DNA from: an uncultured bacterium
GTDB taxonomy: Bacteria; Patescibacteriota; Gracilibacteria; Absconditabacterales; Absconditicoccaceae
Length of the DNA: 64,000 nt
Assembly (NCBI GenBank): GCA_947168725.1
Contig: CAMVNA010000006.1
Location: 32,212 to 96,211, forward strand
Reading direction: 5' to 3'
The stretch's first letter is position 1. The number at the start of each line of letters is the position of its first letter. Made by a program: the position numbers and the translations under genes. Shown here one piece after another: positions 55,801 through 64,000 of this stretch. The notes under the pieces were generated by a model. It did no database searches. It had not been told where the DNA came from and was given only the letters and a program-made list of their open reading frames with translations.

Positions 55801-58800
55801 GGATAAAAAATAGTGGAAATACACCTGCAAGTACAACAAATGCAAGTACAACAGTAACGTTAACACAGAATACGAATTTAACAGCAGTATGTAAAGATAC
55901 ATGAAGGCCATCGGTTACATTATCTACAACAGATACACAATATAGTACAAGTCAAAGATTAACATGAACATGTACAGATGGAGTATGAGTAACGGCAGTA
56001 TATTTCTGAACAAAGAGTAATCCATCATCTAGTGATTATAAAAGCATAACAAGTGTGACAAGTTACACAACATGAATGAATATAACAACTAGTGGAGTTT
56101 ATTATCTATTTTGTAAGGATGCGGCTTGAAATATTGGTAGCGGATCTCAAGAGTATATGAGATACCAAGAATTTCATATGTTAGATAAGGTAAGTGGAAC
56201 AGCAGGAGTATACAATACCCAAAATTATGATGTATATAATACATATCCAAGTTCTACTACATATTATTTATTACCAAGTCTTACACCTTCACAATTATGA
56301 TGATGATCAGCGCCAGGATGTAGTACGTATGTATGATGGTCTGATACTAATTCTTGAGGAGTTCATATTGAAAATCAGGGTATTCATTTTAATGTAGAAG
56401 AATCAGCACATGATATATATGCTTGGTTTAATAGAAATACATTTAATTTGTCGTTGGTAGCATGAACATGAACAAATCATCCTACAGAAGCATGAACGTA
56501 TAAATATGGGGCATCAGTAGCAATAAATGCAGAAGTAAATAATGGATATACATGGAGTGGTTGGGTAAAAACAGCATGAACAGATTTGACTACATTTAAT
56601 CCATCTACAAAGAGTCAGAATGTGGTTATGGCATGTGGAGCAACGACACTTAGATCTGAGGCTAGAGATACTGCTGCACCGACAGTAACATTAACAGCGA
56701 AGACAAATACAGAGAATGCGACGAGTCAAACGGCTACGTTAAAATGTAGTGATTGAGCGGGGGTAACGGCATATTATTGGTGAACAACAGAACCAACATC
56801 AGCAAGTGCGATAACAACGACCACAAATTTATCAACATTAACGTCGGCGAACTGATTAGATCAGACAGTAAATGGAAGTGGAACATATTGGTTGGCATGT
56901 AGAGATGCATCGTGAAATTGGGATAAAGCAAGTGTTACGTATGTGAAGTATCAGGTAAAGAATATGTTGGATAAGGTAACAGGAACAACATGAACATATA
57001 ATACAACGAATTATGATACAAATAGTACGAAACCAAGTGGAAGTACATATTATGTAATACCAAGTGGAACAAGTCTAACATTGGCAAATTTATGTACAAG
57101 TCCAGGAAGTTGGTCAACATATAAATGAGCGAGTGTATGAAATCCAGGAACAAGCGCAGCAAGTTTGGTAACGACAGCAAATGCAAGTAATACAACATAT
57201 GCATGTTGGTATGATAGGAATGTATATAATTTGACATTAAAGAAATGAACATGAATAATTTATGTATTCAATGAATGAACAAGTACAGAGAGTGCGAAAT
57301 GATATAAATATGGAGCAAGTGTAGTAATAGATGCACAAGTAAATACGAGTGCATGATACGTATGGAGTGGATGGACAAAAACAACTGGAACTAATCCAAG
57401 TACGTTTACGCCAGCTACACAGAGTCAGACAATAGTAATGTGAGCATGAGATGTAACACTGACAGCAAATGCAAAAGATAATACACCACCAATAGTAACA
57501 TTAACAACTACAAATACATATAATAAACCAACACAGACAGCGACATTGAAATGTAGTGATTGGGGGGAGGGAGTAACAGCGTATTATTGGTGAACGACAG
57601 AACCAACGTTGTCTAATATAACAACGAATACATCATCAGATATAACAGCATTGGCTTCAAGTGCTTGATTAAGCAAAACAATAAGTGCAGCATGAACATA
57701 TTGGTTGGCATGTAGGGATGCAGCATGAAATTGGGACAAGAAAAACATAACAATGAATAGTTATGAAATACATAGTATGCTAAACGCAGTAGATAAACCA
57801 GAATGAATATATAATACTACGAATTATCAGGAGTATCATATACTTACGTGAATACTTCAAAGTGGGACAGCTTTAATGTTTCAGTATATAGATGGGAATA
57901 GTATAACATGTTCATTATGGTCCGACTATAAATGATATACAACATCGCTAAATGGATCTCCAAGCCAAGCGACAAGTGTAATATTATCCTGAAATAATAT
58001 ATATTATCTTTGGTATGATAGAGAAAAATATACATTAACATTGACAATAAGTACATGAATAGACAGAATATATTATCAAGTAAATGGATCGAGTTGGCTT
58101 AGTACAACATCCAACACAGGAGTGAAGATGAAATGTGCATCAACAGCATATGCGTATGCAGAGGCAAGTGCATGTTATACATGTGCAGCTACATGTAAGA
58201 GTTCAAGTAGTCCACAAACATGGAATGGGGTGGTATCTAATCAGACATACGCACCGACGGCGACAGAGAACACGAATAATATCACATATAACATGAACTG
58301 ATGAACGAATAACGCAAACAATCCATCGACATATAAGATAACACAGTTGCCAATAACGTTATGAGCACCAAGTAAAGTATGATATACATTCAAGTGATGG
58401 ACAGGAAGTAATGGAAGTACAGCCCAAACAAGTGTAACAATAGCATGATGAACATGTGGATCATTAACATATAATGCGACATGGCAAGCGAATACGTATA
58501 AGATCAGTTATACAATGAATGGATGAACACACGGAGCAAGTCATCCAACGAGTGCGACATACGATACAGCATTTACAGTAAATAATCCGACGAGAGGAGG
58601 ATATACATTCTCATGATGGAAGATAACATGAATGGATAGTGTAACACATACATATGGAACCCAGACGACGACGGCAACAAGTATAGCAAGTACGAAAGAA
58701 ACAAGTTTCAAGAACTTGCATTCAACAAGTGGAAGTACAGTAACATTTGAGGCATTGTGGATAGATGATATTAAACCAGAATGAACATTGAGTACGACAA

Positions 58801-61800
58801 GTACATTGAAGAGCGGAACACAAAGACTTACATGAACATGTGAAGATGGAGTATGAGTAACAGCGGTATACCTATGAACAAAGAGTAATCCAACATCAAG
58901 TGATTATAAGACAGTAACAAGTGCAACAAGCTACACAACATGAATGGATGTAACAGCGGCAGGAACGTACTATCTATTCTGTAAAGATGCGGCATGAAAC
59001 GTAAGTCCAGCAGAAAGTAAGACATACAATAGTTATGAAGTGCATAATATGCTAAATGCGATAGATAAAGCAGAATGAACATATAATACAACGAATTATC
59101 CACAGGCAGGAAGCACAAGTACATATATAGCACCAAGTGGAACAAGTATCACAATGACAAGTGTATATACAGTGCCACAATATTCAGCAGCAGGACAGTA
59201 TAAGTGATGGACAACAAGTAATAGTGGAACACCAAGTAGTGCAGCGAGTCAAACGTTAAATGGAAATAAGACGTATTATTATTGGTTCAACAGAACAAAG
59301 CATACGTTAACACTGACAAAGAAAACATGAATAGAAACTCTATACTATAAAGTAAATGGAGCGAGTAGTTTTGCTAGTACATGAGTAAGTACAACAGTAA
59401 GTGTGAAAGATGGATCAACAGCATACACATATGCAGAAGCATCAAATTGTTATACATGTGCAGCTACATGTAAGAGTTCAAGTAGTCCACAGACATATAG
59501 TACGATAACATCAGACCAGACATACGCACCGACAGCGACAGAGGACACGAATAATATCACATATAACATGAACTGATGAACGAATAACGCAAACAATCCA
59601 TCGACATATAAGATAACACAGTTGCCAATAACGTTATGAGCACCAAGTAAAGTATGATATACATTCAAGTGATGGACAGGAAGTAATGGAAGTACAGCCC
59701 AAACAAGTGTAACAATAGCATGATGAACATGTGGATCATTAACATATAATGCGACATGGCAAGCGAATACGTATAAGATCAGTTATACAATGAATGGATG
59801 AACAAATTGTAGTCCAGCGCCAACAAATGCGACATATGATGTAACATTCACATGATGTAATAATCCAACGAAAGAAGGATATACATTCTTATGATGGAAG
59901 ATAACGTGAATGGATAGTGTAACACATACATATGGAAATCAGACGACTACGGATACAAGCATAGCAAGTACGACAGCGACAACATTCAAGAACTTAACAT
60001 CAGTAAGTGGAAATACGGTAACATTTACAGCATTATGGACGTGAAATACATATAAAGTGGAGTACTATTTGGATAATACAAAGAAATGAGAATCAACACA
60101 CACATATGGAGTATCAAGTGCATTAAGAACAGCAAGTAATTTATGATTGAGTAAAGCATGATATACATTCTATGGATGGAGTACAGCGAATGGAAACTTA
60201 ACAAGGACGTATACAGACGGACAGAGTATAAGTACATTAACAACGCAAAGTGGATGAGTAATAAAGTTGTATGCGATAATGGAGCAGCCAGTGACATTCT
60301 ATAGTAATACGAATAAGTGAACAACGAATACAGCGACATGATATAATAATAACAATACATGTAATGTATCAGTGCCAGCAGCACCGGCAACAATAAGTAA
60401 CTATACGGCGTTATGATGGAGAGATGACACAACAGCGTGAAATAAGGAGTATAATGCAGCAGCATGAACGAATATAGCGAATTGTGCGAATATATATTAT
60501 GCAGTATATAGTGGAGCAGCAACATTCTATCATGGACAAGCAAAAGCTACGACGACAAAGGTAACACAATACTATAATACAAACTGAGCATATAAATTAA
60601 CATCACCAAGTAGTTTAACAGCGATAAGTGGATGGACACCATTATGATGGAGAGATGATACAACAGCATGAGCAAAAGAATATAATACATGAGCGAATGT
60701 AACAGTATCATCAAGGACATATTATGGAGTATATAGTAGGACAGTAAGTATAGTATATAGTGGATGAGTATGAAGTGCATGAAGTACAGCAAGTACGACG
60801 CAAACACAACATTATAATACAAATGGAGCGATAACGACGCCAAGTTTTACGCTAGCAAGTAATTGATTCACAAAGGTATGATATACATTTGTAAAATGGG
60901 ATTTATGAAATGCATGATCAACATATAATAGCTGGACGCCAGCAGTATGAGCAAGTGCAAGTAAGACAGCGATAGCACAATGGCAAGCGAACGTGTATAA
61001 TATCAGTTATACAATGGATGGATGAACAAATTGTAGTCCAGCGCCAACAAATGCGACATATGATGTAACATTCACATGATGTAATAATCCAACGAAAGAA
61101 GGATATACATTCTTATGATGGAAGATAACGTGAATGGATAGTGTAACACATACATATGGAAATCAGACGACTACGGATACAAGCATAGCAAGTACGACAG
61201 CGACAACATTCAAGAACTTAACATCAGTAAGTGGAAATACGGTAACATTTACAGCATTATGGACGTGAAATACATATAAAGTGGAGTACTATTTGGATAA
61301 TACAAAGAAATGAGAATCAACACACACATATGGAGTATCAAGTGCATTAAGAACAGCAAGTAATTTATGATTGAGTAAAGCATGATATACATTCTATGGA
61401 TGGAGTACAGCGAATGGAAACTTAACAAGGACGTATACAGACGGACAGAGTATAAGTACATTAACAACGCAAAGTGGATGAGTAATAAAGTTGTATGCGA
61501 TAATGGAGCAGCCAGTGACATTCTATAGTAATACGAATAAGTGAACAACGAATACAGCGACATGATATAATAATAACAATACATGTAGTGTAAAAGTACC
61601 AGCAGCGCCAGCGACAATAAGTAATTGGACGGCGTTATGATGGAGAGATGACACAACAGCATGAGATAAGGAATATGCAGCGGCAGCGAATACGAATATA
61701 ACAAGTTGTGCATCAAGTATGTATGCAGTATATGGAAGGAGTTATACAGCACATTTTTATAGTGCAGCGAATAAAGCAACAGATAGGACAAAGCAATCAA

Positions 61801-64000
61801 GTACAGGATACTATAATAGTAATACATCAAGTTTACCAACGACAGTAAGTATAACATTAGAAACAGCAGCGAATAGTACAGATATAACAAATTGGACAGA
61901 GTTATGATGGAGAGATGACACTACAGCATGAGGAAAAGAATATGATTATGGATCAACGCAGACAGTAGCATGGTGAACAAATTTCTATAGTGTATATAGT
62001 AGGACATTAACGATAACATATGATTGAAATTGAAATACAGCGGGAAGTACGTCGAATACGACGAAGCCGGTATATATGAATGCGAATAGTACAACAACAA
62101 GTGATCAGGTGGTAACACTGGCAACAAATGGATTCACGAAGACGTGATATACGTTTAGGAAATGGAAAATTTGAAATACAGAATATGCGGAATGATGAAG
62201 TTATAATCCAAGTTTGGCATATAATGCATGAACATTTGGAGCGACAGCGATAGCACAATGGAATGCGAATACATATAAGATAACATATGATTATAACACA
62301 ACAAATTATACACTTCCTCTAAATGGTTATATAGATACAAAATATATAATTGATTGGGATAGAGATTTTGAATTAAATTCAACAATAAACTTCCCAACAT
62401 TGAATAATAGATATTTACTATTTGGTAATTATAATTCGGCAAAAAATCTAAATCTTGAATTAAAGAGCAATAAGTTAAGAGCATATTCAGAAAGAGATTT
62501 AAGTACTTCAACTGCATCGTTAGCAGCAAATACTGATATAGTAATAGACTTTAATTATACGGCAAGTGATAAGTCTTATACATTTACGTCAGCAGGTACT
62601 AATTCTAATGCAACAGCACCATGAGTAAATGATAAATCAGGATTAACTACACAGTCTTTAAGAGTAGGAACAGATACTAGAGTAAATTGAATATTTACTC
62701 CATATACATTAAAATCTGTAAGTATATCAGATTATTATATCTATTGAGGTAAGTTAACTAAATTACCAGATTCACCAACAAAACCATGATATACATTCCT
62801 TGGATGGTATACAAGTGCAGTAGGAGGAACACAGGTAACTACACAAACAGATGTGCCAGCATGAAATACAACATATTATGCACATTGGGTAGATGATATA
62901 GAACCAACATTTACTGTAAGTTGAACATGAGTAAATGAGGCACAAGCATTAACAATAAATATTAGCGCAAAAGATGAATGAGAAGGATTAGATTCAAAAC
63001 CATATAAATGTTGAAATGAAGATTGGAAAGCTACAGCTAGTTGTAGTATGTGAACACAAAATGAACCTACATCAGGAAATATTTTAATCCAGGTAAGAGA
63101 TGCAGCAGGAAATATAGCAAGTGGAACAGTTAGATATGTATGGAAGAACGTAGCACCAACAGCGTATAATGTAACGAATAGTGGAAATGAGTGAAGTCAG
63201 ATAACATTAACAACGAACGCAACAGATCCAGGATGAACAACATTCACATATCAATGGTATAGTGATAGTGCATGTAGTACACAGATTAATGGAGCAACAA
63301 GTAGTACATATAACGCACCAGCACAAGATGATGCGACGACAATAACATACTCGTATAAAGCGAAGGATGCGAATTGAGCATGGTCAAATTGTGCGACAGC
63401 TGCGGCAACATGGAAGAATGTGAAACCAGTAGTAGATAGCGTAAGTGCATCAAATACAACACCAAACGAGAATACAAATGTAGTGATAACAGCGACATGA
63501 AGCGATACATGATGATGAACAGTGAAATATGCATTCTATAGTGGAAGTTGTGGATGAACATTGTTACAAGATTATGGTACAACGAATACGTATACAACAT
63601 TTACACCAAAGGAGCCAACAGCGGTAACATACTACGTAAGAGTAAAAGATTCGAATGATGAGGTAAGTACAGAATGTAAGAATGTAACAGTAACATGGCA
63701 GAACGTAAAACCAACAGCGAATAATGTAAATGGAAGCGCAAATGAGTGAAGCCAGATAACATTAACGGCAAGTGTAGCAGATCCAGGATGAACGACGAAT
63801 ACATGATACCAGTGGTATAGTGATAGCACATGTACTACATCAATTTCTAGTGCAACAAATAGTACATATAACGCACCAGCCCAAGTAGATGCAACAACAA
63901 TAACATATTCATATAAAGCGAAAGATGCACAATGATTATGGTCAGATTGTGCAACAGCAACAGCGACATGGAATAACGTAAAACCAACAGCAGTTAGTTT
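46803..64000 (+). CDS. giant secreted repeat protein (adhesin-like), C-terminus beyond the window
   Basis: One frame of more than 5,700 codons, kept open by hundreds of TGA glycines; I saw no in-frame TAA/TAG in the stretches I translated, and fragments in every part share the same phase. In order: signal peptide (MKKFVNIVTVLVMVIGNIITP..., cut near FANA); Thr/Asp/Glu/Gly-rich stalk to ~47.3 kb; a FISUMP-like domain (47.4-48.2 kb, KLFTITLMDRNLGA, GYYIPSAKEWHELLEVF); an InlB-type repeat; a Cys-rich EGF-like module (48.45-48.66 kb); InlB-type repeats (GYTFGGWTGSNG, GGYTFSGWEP) and a poly-Gly/Ser hinge (49.5 kb); two BspA-type blocks (50.1-52.4 kb); then many Ig-like (TYYLFCKDNAGN) and InlB-like modules to the window end. 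Expected to be exported and to span far from the cell. Probably an attachment protein (inference). Confidence 0.9.
50100..51350 (+). repeat. BspA-type (DUF285) repeat block 1
   Basis: About sixteen 26-residue (78-base) units of the type LTSLDVSSWDTSNVTNM-SMF-NCSS. Such repeats form LRR-like solenoids in surface proteins that bind host matrix or other cells. A three-unit segment is duplicated at the DNA level: 50461-50694 and 50695-50928 are nearly identical with an offset of 234 bases. Confidence 0.85.
51640..52440 (+). repeat. BspA-type (DUF285) repeat block 2
   Basis: About ten units of the same 26-residue type (NWDTSNVTNMQSMFQECSG and variants), more diverged from each other than in block 1. 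Each block is preceded by a similar lead-in (PVYGWYDHHILYYYTEAS in block 1, PVYAWYSNGIVYYYTTAS in block 2) and ends with a YARID-AGT-GYFTM segment, so a whole domain was duplicated. Confidence 0.85.
58259..58529 (+). repeat. segmental duplication A, copy 1
   Basis: About 270 bases almost identical to 59534-59804 (offset 1275 bases = 425 codons), with about one visible difference (GAGAAC versus GAGGAC). Similarity extends further upstream (from ~58174) with more changes. In frame, so it adds protein modules. Confidence 0.8.
59534..59804 (+). repeat. segmental duplication A, copy 2
   Basis: Second copy of the segment at 58259-58529. Its 3' end overlaps the first copy of duplication B, so the two duplications were layered. 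Confidence 0.8.
59779..60363 (+). repeat. segmental duplication B, copy 1
   Basis: About 585 bases nearly identical to 61003-61587 (offset 1224 bases = 408 codons), coding for an InlB-like module and part of the next (GYTFLGWKITGMDSVTHTYG ... EYYLDNTKKGESTHTYG). Confidence 0.8.
61003..61587 (+). repeat. segmental duplication B, copy 2
   Basis: Second copy of 59779-60363. After 61587 the two copies diverge but still code for similar modules (NWTALGWRDDTTAG versus NYTALGWRDDTTAG). Confidence 0.8.

Noticed and set aside
60025..61890. Long antisense frames (172 and 213 codons) rich in Leu, Tyr and Met
   Set aside because: They are mirror images of the biased codon use (ACA, AGT, GCA, TGA) of the giant gene, appear twice because of duplication B, and lack any protein-like pattern.
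1..64000. UGA as tryptophan (Mycoplasma-type code 4)
   Set aside because: TGA falls on invariant glycines, not tryptophans; TGG is used for Trp; and tRNA-Trp has a CCA anticodon.

Overview
The window is chromosomal DNA from a Candidate Phyla Radiation bacterium of the Absconditabacteria (SR1) / Gracilibacteria (BD1-5) type, in which UGA is read as glycine (genetic code 25). Read with the standard code, nearly every gene breaks into pieces. Read with TGA=Gly, the pieces join into full-length, easily recognised proteins, and TGA falls exactly where the families need glycine: the Walker A loops of SufC and ABC-F, the ABC signature, the RNase J metal motif region, the pyruvate kinase ARGDLG motif and FAGSGTT of a DNA methylase. 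TGG remains the Trp codon, and the only tRNA in the window is tRNA-Trp with anticodon CCA. The DNA is AT-rich and coding is dense. All coordinates below use code 25.

1-31.7 kb is ordinary chromosome. It holds Fe-S assembly genes (a short SufD-like protein and SufC), alanine racemase, pyruvate kinase, an AMP/thymidine phosphorylase, a HemW-like radical SAM protein, a Ca2+/cation exchanger, RNase J, an O-methyltransferase, a broken TfoX-like gene, threonylcarbamoyl-AMP synthase, a GtrA-like protein, TyrRS, phosphoglycerate mutase, a MurF-like ligase, an AI-2E family permease, the RNase P protein, a lipoprotein, a Na/Pi cotransporter family protein, an ABC-F ATPase and an MscS-like channel. Three small envelope-type genes (15.2, 19.0 and 30.2 kb) contain no in-frame TGA, unlike their neighbours. 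Most promoters I could pick out have a TTGACT-like -35 box, a 16-bp spacer and a TATAAT-like -10 box.

32-45.1 kb looks like an integrated mobile element. It has a rolling-circle Rep protein (HUH) with a cluster of hairpins just upstream, a three-gene minus-strand cluster (ADP-ribosylglycohydrolase, alpha/beta hydrolase, membrane protein), a small HTH-like protein, an HU-like protein, a type III restriction-modification pair (Mod, Res) followed by an unknown gene, several small ORFs and a large serine recombinase. The recombinase ORF runs antisense through the whole of tRNA-Trp, so the element appears to sit at the 3' end of that tRNA gene. Its genes also use TGA as glycine, so it is adapted to recoded hosts.

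45.1-46.6 kb holds tRNA-Trp, RNase P RNA (rnpB) and an unknown protein. From 46.8 kb to the window end runs one open frame of more than 5,700 codons. It encodes a secreted giant surface protein with a signal peptide, a Thr/Ser/Gly/Asp-rich stalk, a FISUMP-like domain, InlB-type beta repeats, a Cys-rich module, two blocks of BspA-type (DUF285) repeats and a long array of Ig-like and InlB-like modules, with recent DNA-level segmental duplications. It is the most striking object here and probably mediates attachment to host cells or surfaces, as expected for an episymbiotic lifestyle (inference).
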